Below, in pieces: positions 44,506 to 53,460 of a stretch of DNA of 64,000 bases. The DNA is taken from contig CAIOHR010000222.1 of the NCBI GenBank assembly GCA_903858115.1, positions 1 through 64,000 of the forward strand, read 5' to 3'. Position numbers and translations under genes: made by a program. Each line of letters starts with the position of its first letter. The stretch's first letter is position 1. Source of the stretch: an uncultured Pirellula sp. GTDB taxonomy: Bacteria; Planctomycetota; Planctomycetia; Pirellulales; Pirellulaceae. The notes beneath the pieces were generated by a model that was not told where the DNA came from, did no database searches, and saw only the letters and a program-made list of their open reading frames with translations.

Positions 44506-46038
44506 CTATTTAGAGATGGATTGGATCGTGGCATCGAGTTTCTGTTGAAGTTCAATTCGTTTGTCTTTGAACTGAGCTTTCTGCACAAGGTTGGTCCATT
44601 CGTGCGGATCGGTGGCAATGTCGTAGAGTTCTTCCTCGCCCGTGCTGTAGCGAATGTATCGCCAATCACGTGTACTCAATGCGTAATTGCCTGCGCCAAC
44701 AGTAGTGAGTACCGCACGCTCGGTCTGCTGTTTAGGTGCTTTCAACAGCGGCACAATTGATGCACCTTGTGCATGCGAAGCAGGAGCGATGCCTGCGATT
44801 TCCAATAGTGTCGGATACACATCGACCAAGCTCACCGCTTCCGAACAAGTTGCGCCGCGAATCGCTTGCTGGTTTCGCGGGGGGACAATAATCAGCGGCA
44901 CACGGGTCGACTGTCGCCAAGGAGTCCATTTACCCCAGTGTTGTTTTTCACCCAAATGCCAACCATGATCACTCCACAAAATGACCCACGTGTTCTCAGC
45001 ATACGTCGATTCATCGAGCGATTGCATCAGTCGCCCCACTTGGCGATCAACATACGTGATACACGCCAAGTAAGCCAACGCGGCGGATTGCCATTGCTGA
45101 TGTTTCACTACCAGCGAATGCGTACCCGCCGTGATTGCGTCTAAAGCAACCTTCTGCCCGACGGGTCCGAGGTCATTCAAATCTTGCTCGTCGACGTTGG
45201 GCAAACGAATGTCTTGAACAGACGGATAATCTTGGAAATCTTGTTGAGGAGCGAACAGCGGAATGTGAGGACGATAATAGCCTACACCCAAAAACAACGG
45301 CTCTTTGCGTGGCTCTGCGAGTTTGCTCATGGCCCAACTGGTAATTCGAGTATCTCCGAACTCCTCATCGGAAACTTGAGTTGGACCCCAATCAAAAGAT
45401 TCGCCGTCGTTGGTGTCGGCATTGCGCTCGCTTGGCAAGCCATTGAGTGGCAGGACCCAATCCCGCTGCCCAGGACCTGCTTGAATCCGATGGCGCGGAT
45501 GATCCGTCCCCTTACTGGTTTGCTCTTGTGCCGTGTATTTTACCTGCTCGGGGGTGAAGGGGCTCCATCGCTGTTCCGTATCAAAATAATCTTGAAAGAA
45601 GGGAGTTCCCGATCCATGAAAGATCTTGCCTGCTCCCAGCGTCGCATAGCCATTCGCCGCGAGTCGCACTGGCAACTGCTGCGCCTTCGGCGGCGCTTTT
45701 CCACGCTCTGCACCCCAATTGCTCAGCACACCAGTGGCTTGCGGATAACGACCTGAAAGGACCGCCGTGCGGGAAGCCAAGCAAACCGGTGCAGCACAGT
45801 GAGCATTCGTGAACAGGATGCCGCGCTGCGCGAGTCGATCGATGTTAGGTGTTTTCGCTTGAGGATGGCCTCCCATACATCCGATCCAATCGTTGAGATC
45901 ATCGACCGCTATGAACACGAAATGAGGCCGCTGATCTTCTGCTCGCAATGGAGATAAGCCATCGAGCGAAGCAACGAAACAGCAGAGCAGCAACGGTAGA
46001 GCGAGTCTATTCATAGAGCAATTCATGGAACAATTCAT
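44506..46038 (-). CDS. Secreted sulfatase, iduronate-2-sulfatase-like
   Basis: 510 aa from the ATG at 46038. Signal peptide RLALPLLLCCFVASLDGLSPLRA, FIAVDDLNDWIGCMGGHP with metal-binding Asp pair, TPNIDRLAQRGILF and the formylglycine motif VCLASR (Cys86, C-x-A-x-R type). LWSDHGWHLGEKQHWGKW holds later active-site residues. Its ATG overlaps the TGA of the upstream sulfatase (ATGA), giving translational coupling. The start region is a tandem ATGAATTGTTCC / ATGAATTGCTCT / ATGAATAGA, three in-frame ATGs. The tracked start at 46305 lies inside the upstream gene and is rejected. The substrate is unknown. Confidence 0.92.
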   Translation of the reverse strand: MNCSMNCSMNRLALPLLLCCFVASLDGLSPLRAEDQRPHFVFIAVDDLNDWIGCMGGHPQAKTPNIDRLAQRGILFTNAHCAAPVCLASRTAVLSGRYPQATGVLSNWGAERGKAPPKAQQLPVRLAANGYATLGAGKIFHGSGTPFFQDYFDTEQRWSPFTPEQVKYTAQEQTSKGTDHPRHRIQAGPGQRDWVLPLNGLPSERNADTNDGESFDWGPTQVSDEEFGDTRITSWAMSKLAEPRKEPLFLGVGYYRPHIPLFAPQQDFQDYPSVQDIRLPNVDEQDLNDLGPVGQKVALDAITAGTHSLVVKHQQWQSAALAYLACITYVDRQVGRLMQSLDESTYAENTWVILWSDHGWHLGEKQHWGKWTPWRQSTRVPLIIVPPRNQQAIRGATCSEAVSLVDVYPTLLEIAGIAPASHAQGASIVPLLKAPKQQTERAVLTTVGAGNYALSTRDWRYIRYSTGEEELYDIATDPHEWTNLVQKAQFKDKRIELQQKLDATIQSISK

Positions 46039-47537
46039 GATTGTGAAGCGGCCTTGGATTTTTTGGTTCGCGGTGGCAAGGGAGGCAAATCGTTCTTGCG
46101 AATCTCGGCGAGTTTTCGGGTGATTTGCAGTTTGAAATCTGCGACAACTTCCGCGTACTGAGGGGACTTGGCCAGATTGTGATACTGCTGCGGGTCGGCT
46201 TGCATATCGTAGAGTTCGTTGCCATCGGCGGCATCTTCTCCATATTGAATGTAAGCCCAACGCTCGTTTCGCAGCAGCAAAGCATTTCCATTTTGGGAGA
46301 CGCAAAAGGCGGTATTGCGAATGCTTTGTTGGGGGTTATCCAAGATGGGACTGATATCTTTCCCTTGCAGGCGGGTCGGAACTTCGAGTCCACAGAGCTT
46401 GGCGGTGGTGGGGTACAGGTCTAGCAACTCGACGAAGGAATTGCTCACTCCGGCTGACTTGCCTGGGACACACATAATCAACGGTACTTTGGCTGATTCC
46501 TCATGTAGGCTCACTTTCGCCCAAAAATCATGTTCCCCCAAATGAAAGCCATGGTCGCTGGTAAAAATGATCATGGTCGTCTCCGTTGCACCGGCTCGTT
46601 CGAGTGCATCCAGAACTTTACCAACCTGGGCATCCATATAACTTACCGCCGCATAGTACCCAGCCACCGCTTTCTTTTGTTGCACGAGGTTCATCTGCAT
46701 GTTTTCGCTGGTTTTATAGTTGATGCCAGCCTTAGGTAAATCGTCCCAATCGTTCGCCACTTTCTCTGGCAAACGCATGGCTTCCCAATCGTATGCGGTG
46801 TGGTAGTTCGCAGGGGAGACGAAAGGCACATGCGGTCGCACAAAACCAACGGCTAGAAAGAACGGCTCTGACTTATGCTGCTCGATAAGTTCACATGCCT
46901 TCGCTGCTGTCTTGCCATCGGCATGAACCAAGTCATCGCCGTCGGCGGCTACCACTACGAATGTATTTCCACCGACTGCACTCTTCTTGCCATCAGCATT
47001 CCCTTCCAGCGTTTCGCCTTTGCCTGCTGCTTTCCACTCTGGGCCAGCACTGTTAAAGCGTTCCGACCACGAAGCGGCATCATCGGCCCCGTTACTTCCG
47101 TTTTCGATGTCAATTGGTACTCCCATGTGAAATATTTTGCTCACACGGGCAGAGTGATAGCCAGCATCTTTAAACGTTTGCGGCCAAGTCGCCCGATCAC
47201 CGGTTGCCGCACGCGGACTGTTGTAACCTTGCACGCCCGTCGCGTGCGGATAATACCCCGAGAGCATCGAAGCGCGTGAAGGGCCGCAGTACGCACCTTG
47301 GCAATACGCTCGTGTGAATCGCATCCCTTTCGCCGCGAGTCGATCGATGTTCGGCGTGTGGCATACTTCATTTCCATAGCACGACAATGCCGTCGCGGTA
47401 AGATCATCGGCAATGATGAACAGGACATTCAGCTTATCGGAAGCAATCATGTTCGCATGCGGAAACAAAAAGACGAACAACACACATTGCATCGCGATTT
47501 GCATGGCAATATGTTTTGAATGGCTGCGGGGGATCAT
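46035..47537 (-). CDS. Secreted sulfatase with Cys-type formylglycine motif
   Basis: A 500-aa sulfatase, first gene of a coupled pair. The hydrophobic stretch (MQCVLFVFLFPHANMIAS) functions as a signal peptide, possibly from an internal Met. Active-site elements: LFIIADDLTATALSCYG, TPNIDRLAAKGMRF, YCGPSRASMLSG with Cys84 to become formylglycine, and FTSDHGFHLGEHDFW. The C-terminus is basic (PPRTKKSKAAS). Two adjacent sulfatases with different catalytic-loop neighbours (CGPSR and CLASR) suggest successive action on one sulfated polymer. A formylglycine-generating enzyme is not in the window. Confidence 0.92.
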   Translation of the reverse strand: MIPRSHSKHIAMQIAMQCVLFVFLFPHANMIASDKLNVLFIIADDLTATALSCYGNEVCHTPNIDRLAAKGMRFTRAYCQGAYCGPSRASMLSGYYPHATGVQGYNSPRAATGDRATWPQTFKDAGYHSARVSKIFHMGVPIDIENGSNGADDAASWSERFNSAGPEWKAAGKGETLEGNADGKKSAVGGNTFVVVAADGDDLVHADGKTAAKACELIEQHKSEPFFLAVGFVRPHVPFVSPANYHTAYDWEAMRLPEKVANDWDDLPKAGINYKTSENMQMNLVQQKKAVAGYYAAVSYMDAQVGKVLDALERAGATETTMIIFTSDHGFHLGEHDFWAKVSLHEESAKVPLIMCVPGKSAGVSNSFVELLDLYPTTAKLCGLEVPTRLQGKDISPILDNPQQSIRNTAFCVSQNGNALLLRNERWAYIQYGEDAADGNELYDMQADPQQYHNLAKSPQYAEVVADFKLQITRKLAEIRKNDLPPLPPRTKKSKAASQS

Positions 47538-47723
47538 GTTGTCAATTTATGGGTTTAACGATGGTTCTGGCTGGTTCAATATCCCAAGAAGTAAATCGCG
47601 GTATTGTAAGGCGAAACCTATTCGAGATCTATCAGGCTAGCGGCGTCGGGGAACCTGAGCAGGTAGATCGCGCCGCAACCAACTCAACGATCCGGCATTG
47701 CATTAGTTCTGAAGCCCGAACGG

Positions 47724-47820
47724 CTACAATGCTACGTGACTCGCAAGCGACTCGGGATGTAGCGGCAGTTTCCATGGCATCTCCGCTTGGAAACAAATCG
47801 AGTACTCACCTGCAGGAGTA
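47724..47820 (-). pseudogene. Duplicated 3' tail of the PPC-like gene
   Basis: Bases 47730-47819 match 48906-48995 inside the PPC-like gene at 85 of 90 positions by hand alignment, and the portion nearest 47820 is identical. Read on the minus strand it encodes TPAGEYSICFQAEMPWKLPL, then HPESLASHVAL and a stop at 47724, against HPESLANHVAYRDRLK in the intact gene. Four of five differences are synonymous. The copy ends abruptly within the perfect 14-bp palindrome AGTATCTAGATACT (47817-47830), next to the stop of the orphan ORF 47836-48636. The remaining spacer 47538-47723 shows nothing. Confidence 0.85.
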
Positions 47821-47835
47821 TCTAGATACTACACC

Positions 47836-48636
47836 CTACCCCTTGCGAACCACGCGGCTCGTATAGTCCAGCGCGGAATAGGGATAGGCGTCAGTCGTGA
47901 GAACGAAATTCAATAAGCTCGTATCCATTCCGCTAAGTTGGTGTTTTAGTAGTCGCATAACCCGCGTATTGAACTCATCTTCGAGCCTTGAATACTCTTC
48001 GTGGCCCGGCTCGAACAACTCTATCTTTTTGGGACGAAAAATCTTGTAGACCAACATCGCAGCAAGAATACGCACCTCTTCGAACTCAAATTGATTGCAT
48101 GCAATTTCCGCAAATCTCTTTCCCTCTTGAACATTCGATGTTCTGAAAAAGGGGGTTGCTAAAGCCCTCATTCCTGAAATCTTTACAACAAATTCGTTGT
48201 CAGAGAACGCAAGAAAGGCAATTTGTCGTTTTACAGAACTTTTCCAATTGCATTCTGGCTCCAGTGTGAAAACTGCAATCGCGGCTTTCCGACCGGCATT
48301 CGACTCCTCGAAACGATTCAGAACCTCTTCTTCTGTGAAACCCAAGATTTCCTTCCGAAATGGACCAATCCTGTCAAAACCATTTTGCAACTGTAGGTAT
48401 CGCTCTGCGTGAATTCTAGGCTCCTCTGATTCCTCGGCCCTAAGAAATCGCTCCAGTACGGAAACGATTTCGGATTTTGAATCGTTAAATTGAGTTGCCA
48501 GGAGTGCGATTGCCCCTGCGCGTTCACGAGGGAGATCACTTTTCAAAAGCTCCAAAACACGACCTCTGTCTTGGGCAATACTCCGAACGGACTCACCGAA
48601 CGCGACAAGAGCAATTGGCGGAATTTGCATTTTCAT
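47836..48636 (-). CDS. Orphan alpha-helical (HEAT-like) protein, unknown
   Basis: I place the start at the ATG at 48636, preceded by TAAGAG; the tracked 48696 start is an extension. The 266-aa product is helical and charged, with repeating patterns (RERAGAIALLATQFND, FVVKISGMRALATPFF, FEEVRILAAMLVYKIF) that resemble HEAT or armadillo helices. There is no signal peptide or membrane segment, unlike its secreted neighbours, and its codon use is more AT-rich by eye. It lies between the PPC-like gene and a duplicated tail of that gene, so it is probably inserted cargo. An immunity-type role is conceivable but nothing specific supports it. Confidence 0.6.
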   Translation of the reverse strand: MKMQIPPIALVAFGESVRSIAQDRGRVLELLKSDLPRERAGAIALLATQFNDSKSEIVSVLERFLRAEESEEPRIHAERYLQLQNGFDRIGPFRKEILGFTEEEVLNRFEESNAGRKAAIAVFTLEPECNWKSSVKRQIAFLAFSDNEFVVKISGMRALATPFFRTSNVQEGKRFAEIACNQFEFEEVRILAAMLVYKIFRPKKIELFEPGHEEYSRLEDEFNTRVMRLLKHQLSGMDTSLLNFVLTTDAYPYSALDYTSRVVRKG

Positions 48637-48719
48637 GCTCTTACAAAAGATCCAAAGGGTCAAGTTCCCAAGTGCCTTCCACGAAGTGTATGGCACTGCG
48701 GAGTCCGCGAAGGGTGATT

Positions 48720-50879
48720 CTACGGCGACGGAAGCACCCGGATGCGGATGCTTGCGGTGTAGAAGAATGTGGGGAAGTCGCGGGCTGCGGTTTCTTTGGT
48801 TAATTGCTCGATGCGTGTATTGGCTGTCGCAATCGATTGCTCTAGCTCTTTTCGAAGCGGTTCTTCCTTCGACGCGTCTAACTTCGCCTTCAACCTATCC
48901 CGATATGCCACGTGATTCGCTAGTGACTCGGGATGCAGCGGCAGTTTCCATGGCATCTCCGCTTGGAAACAAATCGAGTACTCACCTGCAGGAGTTTCTT
49001 TGGTTGTCACCAACTCCGGGGAAGCCTCCAATGCATTCGGTGCCAACTCGGTGTCCGCCAACGTAGCTTTCGATGGCAAATTTTGAGCTCGCAACACACA
49101 CTTCGCTTCGCCCCCCGCTCGCCGCTTGGCTACCAACGGCAATTTGAGCTTTTCACCCGCCTTGACCTCTAAGACTCCTTCCGTGCTGGATTGGATCGTG
49201 ATAGGTGCAAGCTCTTGTTCGTTGACTTTGAGCATCAACTGGGGAGTCAACCTCGATCGCTGCAGGCCTCGCTCAGGCGTCGCTCCTTGATGGATCGTAG
49301 CGGCATAGACCATTTGCTCAACAGATTGGCCGTTCAGTTGCGATCGTGCAACCAATTTCAATGGCCCAACAAACGGCGCAGCATCCTCGGAGGCATAAAC
49401 GACCATCTCGGTTTCCGACTGCGATGGATGAATCACCGTCGGCTTGGCCGTTACCCCGGCAGGTGCATCCACGAGACTAAACTCGACCGGCTCCGTAAAT
49501 CCTCCTACGCGTTGGACGATCAGATGAAGGCCCAATTGCCCGCCACGCGGTAAATAGCTTCCTGACAATGTTGCCAAGGCTGCGTTGTTTGTCCACGGTG
49601 TCCAATGAGCCAATGCCACGAAACGAGGCGCTGACGGTCCGATTCTCATTCGAACCGGAGAAATAAGGCCTCGGCTATTCAACGTTTGAAGATTGCTGAG
49701 CGAGAGGAGCGTCTCCGAGTTTCCTTCTTTCTTAGGGAAGGTCATTCGCGGGTCCAAACTCCCAAGCGACACACCTTTCGATCCAAGAGCAGGCGAGTCT
49801 TCTGATGTCTGGAAGGGTGAGCCGAGCGCAGTGGAGTCTTTGGATGGTCGATACGCTAACGCGCGAAAGTCGGTAGGGTGCCCAATGCTGTTCGAAAACA
49901 CTTGCAATTCCATCGGTGTCTCAGCGTCATTCCATTGAACCAACAGATCTCGCGGATTGTTCGCAACGATCTCGACGGGAGGTGTTACACGCAACGGGAT
50001 TTTCTCTTTGGGCACACTGTTCGCATCGACGATTGGAACATTTGGTAAATCGACCGAACCAAGAGCCGAAGCAGGGAGATAAGGGCTGGCATTCTTGAGT
50101 GGATTGTCGGATTTCGGGTTGGCGCAGACGGCAAAGGCAAAGGGCTCTCCACCTCGATAGATTTCGTCGGAGATCTCCAGACGTAGATCTTCTGCTGGGA
50201 TAGAGTACCACACAATTGGATTGCGATCGATGGTTCGATCGGAACGAATAGTATTTCCATTCGCATTCTTGATCGCGACTTTCGGCAACGCTAACGAATC
50301 GAAAACGTGGGTGGCACAAGTGAGCGATTGGATCGAACCGCCATTCAATGCGAAGGTGACTCGATCGTGTTTCCGCAACTTGCCAACCGAAACGGCACCG
50401 GCGGTTAGCTTCTTCGGTTCGGAAGATCCGTCGTCAGGGATCAGAACGACAGATTCTGTTACGACAACAAACGATCGGGGATTCGACACCCCATACCGAC
50501 CCGAAGCATGGGCTTCGTAAACTCCCGTTGGTACACTCGCATCAATCTTGATCGCGAACGTACCAAATTCAAATTGAGGAGCATCATCGTGAGCTAGTGG
50601 TGGTGCTGGTTTGCAACTCGCCGAAATTCCTGGATGACTGAAATGGAGTTGATCGACCGCTTGAATATTCTTGCCGTAAACTCGCAACTCGCTCAGAGTT
50701 CCCACCGTGCCCACGGGTGGATAAATGGCATCCACAGCGATGATCGGAGGTTGAGCCGTCGTGATGCTCGCTGCAATAACGACGTAAAGGAAACTAAAGA
50801 AGGAGCAGACAACTATGCTCGATCTGTGATTGAATTCAATCATGAATGTTCGAGATCGAGACATCGATTCGTACTGCAA
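48720..50879 (-). CDS. Secreted planctomycete PPC/Ig-like multidomain protein
   Basis: A 719-aa exported protein with signal region VVCSFFSFLYVVIAASITTAQ. The N-terminal part (PPVGTVGTLSELRVYGKNI, GVYEAHASGRYGVSNPRSFVV) is an IPT/Ig-like fold; further beta-rich modules follow (PLRVTPPVEIVANNPRDLLVQW; GGFTEPVEFSLVDAPAGV; ETPAGEYSICFQAEMPW). In planctomycetes such proteins sit beside DUF1549/1553 and DUF1501 genes, as here: the next gene upstream ends two bases before this start. The C-terminus (QSIATANTRIEQLTKETAARD) forms a helical segment. Function is unknown, probably ligand or surface binding. Part of its 3' region is duplicated at 47724-47820. Confidence 0.78.
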   Translation of the reverse strand: MQYESMSRSRTFMIEFNHRSSIVVCSFFSFLYVVIAASITTAQPPIIAVDAIYPPVGTVGTLSELRVYGKNIQAVDQLHFSHPGISASCKPAPPLAHDDAPQFEFGTFAIKIDASVPTGVYEAHASGRYGVSNPRSFVVVTESVVLIPDDGSSEPKKLTAGAVSVGKLRKHDRVTFALNGGSIQSLTCATHVFDSLALPKVAIKNANGNTIRSDRTIDRNPIVWYSIPAEDLRLEISDEIYRGGEPFAFAVCANPKSDNPLKNASPYLPASALGSVDLPNVPIVDANSVPKEKIPLRVTPPVEIVANNPRDLLVQWNDAETPMELQVFSNSIGHPTDFRALAYRPSKDSTALGSPFQTSEDSPALGSKGVSLGSLDPRMTFPKKEGNSETLLSLSNLQTLNSRGLISPVRMRIGPSAPRFVALAHWTPWTNNAALATLSGSYLPRGGQLGLHLIVQRVGGFTEPVEFSLVDAPAGVTAKPTVIHPSQSETEMVVYASEDAAPFVGPLKLVARSQLNGQSVEQMVYAATIHQGATPERGLQRSRLTPQLMLKVNEQELAPITIQSSTEGVLEVKAGEKLKLPLVAKRRAGGEAKCVLRAQNLPSKATLADTELAPNALEASPELVTTKETPAGEYSICFQAEMPWKLPLHPESLANHVAYRDRLKAKLDASKEEPLRKELEQSIATANTRIEQLTKETAARDFPTFFYTASIRIRVLPSP

Positions 50880-50881
50880 TA

Positions 50882-53449
50882 TTAGTGGTTAAACAAAAAC
50901 TCTTTGCTGTTCAAAATGCTCCATGCTAAGTCTTCGTACGCTTCCCTCAGGCGATCAACTCGCCCCATCAAATAACCGATCGCGGCGGTTTGCTCTGAAG
51001 CGGTTGGTGCCCGCCCGAGCGCTCGTAAATACAACTCTTCGATATTCCCTTTGGCCGATTCTCGAATTAGCTCCGATGGCGTTACTGTGTTCGCTGCCGC
51101 GGTTGGCGTTGGAGCACTGGTTGCCAGAGCACTGGCTGCAGTCGCACACCATTGGGTGATCCGGTTGGTGTTGTCGGACAGTTTGGCGTGCATCTCTTGT
51201 GAGTTCATGAGGTGCAGGCTTTGAGCCAAATTGGATTCCGTAGAGCGTTCGCATTCGCAGGAAGTCGCCGAATCGGGACGACCAAACACCGTCAAAAAGT
51301 ACGATGCAAACGAAGTATCGGGCAACTGGACGGCGCGCGTGCCTGGAGGCATGCTGTCAAATTTCGTCTTCGATCCCAAAACATCATCGATCGAATCCAA
51401 CAAGACTTCGGCAGTCATTCTCTTTGGATAGTAACGGGAATAGCAAGTGGAGTCGCGGACATTGTCCTCGGATGCATCAGCTGTTCGTTGGTAAGTCGAA
51501 GAGTTGCAGATGGTTCGCATCAGGTGCTTGAGATCATGTCCTGAGGAGACAAGCTCCTTTGCTAACGCATCGAGCAATTCCGGGTTCGATGGCGGATTCG
51601 TTATGCGCATGTCATCTTCTGGTTCGACAAGCCCACGTGCAAAGAAGTGTTTCCAATAACGGTTCGCTATCGACTTTGCAAAGAACGGATTCTCGGGGGA
51701 TGTCATCCATTGTGCGAATTCGCTTCGCGGATCTTCGGTGTTTGGCAATGCGAGCGGCTTGCCGTCCAGTCCCGCGGGCGCAAGAGGTTGACCTGACTTC
51801 GGATGCTTGAGTGCGGGATCTCCTACTCTGGAAACGAATCGAGGCTCTTGGGGCGCTCCACTGTCACGTTTCTCAACTTTCGAGAAGAAGGCCGCCATTT
51901 GGTAATAATCCTGCTGGCTCCACTTTTCATACGGATGGTGATGGCAACGAGCGCATTGGAGTCGTTGACCAAGAAACAACTGAGCGGCATCTTCGATTCG
52001 CGATTCGGTATTGTTCACTTGGCGAAACCAAACAACCGCTGGATCGGTCTGGGCGTTGCCTGATGCGGTGAGCAATTCGCTTGCAATACTACTGATGGGT
52101 TTGTTGGTTCGGAAACTCTCGAAGAGCCAATCGTGAAACGCATACGCAGCGAATCGAGTCTCTTCGTTGGCGTGTCGATTGCGAAGTATCGCGGACCACT
52201 TCCCGGCAAAGAAATAAGCATGATCATCGCTCTCCAGCAATCGATCGATCATCTGGCTCCGGGTTTCTAGATGACTATTCTTGGTTTCCTCCAAGGTTGG
52301 CAAACGACCAGTCAAGTCGAGGGTAACGCGGCGAAGGAATGTCGCATCATTGCACTCTTGGGACGGTGGAATTCCTAAGCTTCGAAGCTTGGCAAAGACA
52401 GCGCGGTCTATCGAGTTTCGTTCTTCGGGCCATTGCTCGATCTTGGTTCCGAGCGGAATGCTCGCTCGAAACACAGATACATTCCCTTGGTATCGGGCCA
52501 TGATGGAAACTTCACCGGCGAGATCTCGAAGGCTCACGAGCCCTGTCGGGGTGACATCCGCCATGTCCAAATTGTTCGATTCATACTGAACCGTTCGCGT
52601 GACATCTTCTTTTCGTCCGTCGGAATAAGTGGCGACGACGGTGAGCTGTTGTTGTGTCGATCGGTCCAGCAAGCGAGCGGGTGGGACCACTTCGATCGAA
52701 ACGACGCGTCCCTCTTTCTCATCGCCATAGGGCATTGCTTGCGAGATCCACTTGCGAAGCAATCGATATTCGTGCGAATCGATTTCCATTCGTTGACCGC
52801 CACCGTGAGGAACAGTGCCAACGGATTTTTGGAGTAACAAGCTAGCATCGGGCGATGCGGGGAAAAGACGTCGACCTCGCGATTCGCGTACGAGATGTTC
52901 GAAATCTTCTTTGGGTTCGAAGCCCAATAGCGAAAGTTTAAAACCATTCTGTCCTGCGAGTTTTCCATGGCAGCCACCTCCGTTGCAACCGTACTTGGTG
53001 AACATGGGGACAATCTGGTTCGGAAAGTTGACCGGGGACTCGGTTTCTGGCAATGCGATGACTACAGGAATCGTCGACGATGTATAGCCGTCTAACTTTG
53101 CAGTGATCGAACCAGTTCCGTTTCGATTTGGCTTGACCAGTCCCGTCGGATCGATCGACAACAAGTCGGCAGGTTGCACTTCGAACTGAACTCGACGCGT
53201 AAAATCTTGCGACCTGCCTCCGTTCGATTGAGACGAAGCGAGCAACTGCACTCGCCCATCGAGCGATGTGAATTCGACTTTTGATTGCTCTAGAACAATC
53301 GCAGGTAGTGTCGGCGCTGGCACTATCGGCGTTGGCGTATCGGCAGCAAATGCTGTTGCCATGCATAGCATTGCGACCGGGAATGCGATAATCGATACAC
53401 GGGAAATGCGAAGCATGGCTTGGATTGCGAACTTGTTCATGGAAAGCAT
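50882..53449 (-). CDS. Secreted DUF1549/DUF1553 c-haem protein with Ig-like domains
   Basis: The 855-aa product carries a signal peptide (IIAFPVAMLCMATAFAADT) and an Ig-like Big_2-type domain (DPTGLVKPNRNGTGSITAKL). A planctomycete haem segment CNGGGCHGKLAGQNGFKLSLLGF follows, shown here as CNGGGCHG. A second Big_2-like region precedes DUF1549 (DRAVFAKLRSLGIPPS, LRRVTLDLTGRLPT, QRLQCARCHHHPYEKW), and DUF1553 completes it (ANRYWKHFFARGLVEPEDDMR, SSTYQRTADASEDN, SLHLMNSQEMH). CARCH is a possible c-haem site. These proteins are typical of planctomycetes and are always near DUF1501. A role in extracellular redox or polymer processing is inferred. Confidence 0.9.
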   Translation of the reverse strand: MLSMNKFAIQAMLRISRVSIIAFPVAMLCMATAFAADTPTPIVPAPTLPAIVLEQSKVEFTSLDGRVQLLASSQSNGGRSQDFTRRVQFEVQPADLLSIDPTGLVKPNRNGTGSITAKLDGYTSSTIPVVIALPETESPVNFPNQIVPMFTKYGCNGGGCHGKLAGQNGFKLSLLGFEPKEDFEHLVRESRGRRLFPASPDASLLLQKSVGTVPHGGGQRMEIDSHEYRLLRKWISQAMPYGDEKEGRVVSIEVVPPARLLDRSTQQQLTVVATYSDGRKEDVTRTVQYESNNLDMADVTPTGLVSLRDLAGEVSIMARYQGNVSVFRASIPLGTKIEQWPEERNSIDRAVFAKLRSLGIPPSQECNDATFLRRVTLDLTGRLPTLEETKNSHLETRSQMIDRLLESDDHAYFFAGKWSAILRNRHANEETRFAAYAFHDWLFESFRTNKPISSIASELLTASGNAQTDPAVVWFRQVNNTESRIEDAAQLFLGQRLQCARCHHHPYEKWSQQDYYQMAAFFSKVEKRDSGAPQEPRFVSRVGDPALKHPKSGQPLAPAGLDGKPLALPNTEDPRSEFAQWMTSPENPFFAKSIANRYWKHFFARGLVEPEDDMRITNPPSNPELLDALAKELVSSGHDLKHLMRTICNSSTYQRTADASEDNVRDSTCYSRYYPKRMTAEVLLDSIDDVLGSKTKFDSMPPGTRAVQLPDTSFASYFLTVFGRPDSATSCECERSTESNLAQSLHLMNSQEMHAKLSDNTNRITQWCATAASALATSAPTPTAAANTVTPSELIRESAKGNIEELYLRALGRAPTASEQTAAIGYLMGRVDRLREAYEDLAWSILNSKEFLFNH

Positions 53450-53460
53450 AACCTTTTGCG

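Noticed and set aside
46039-46305. Extended sulfatase start in the ORF track
   Set aside because: The extension lies in another frame of the upstream sulfatase; the ATGA overlap and signal peptide fix the start at 46038.
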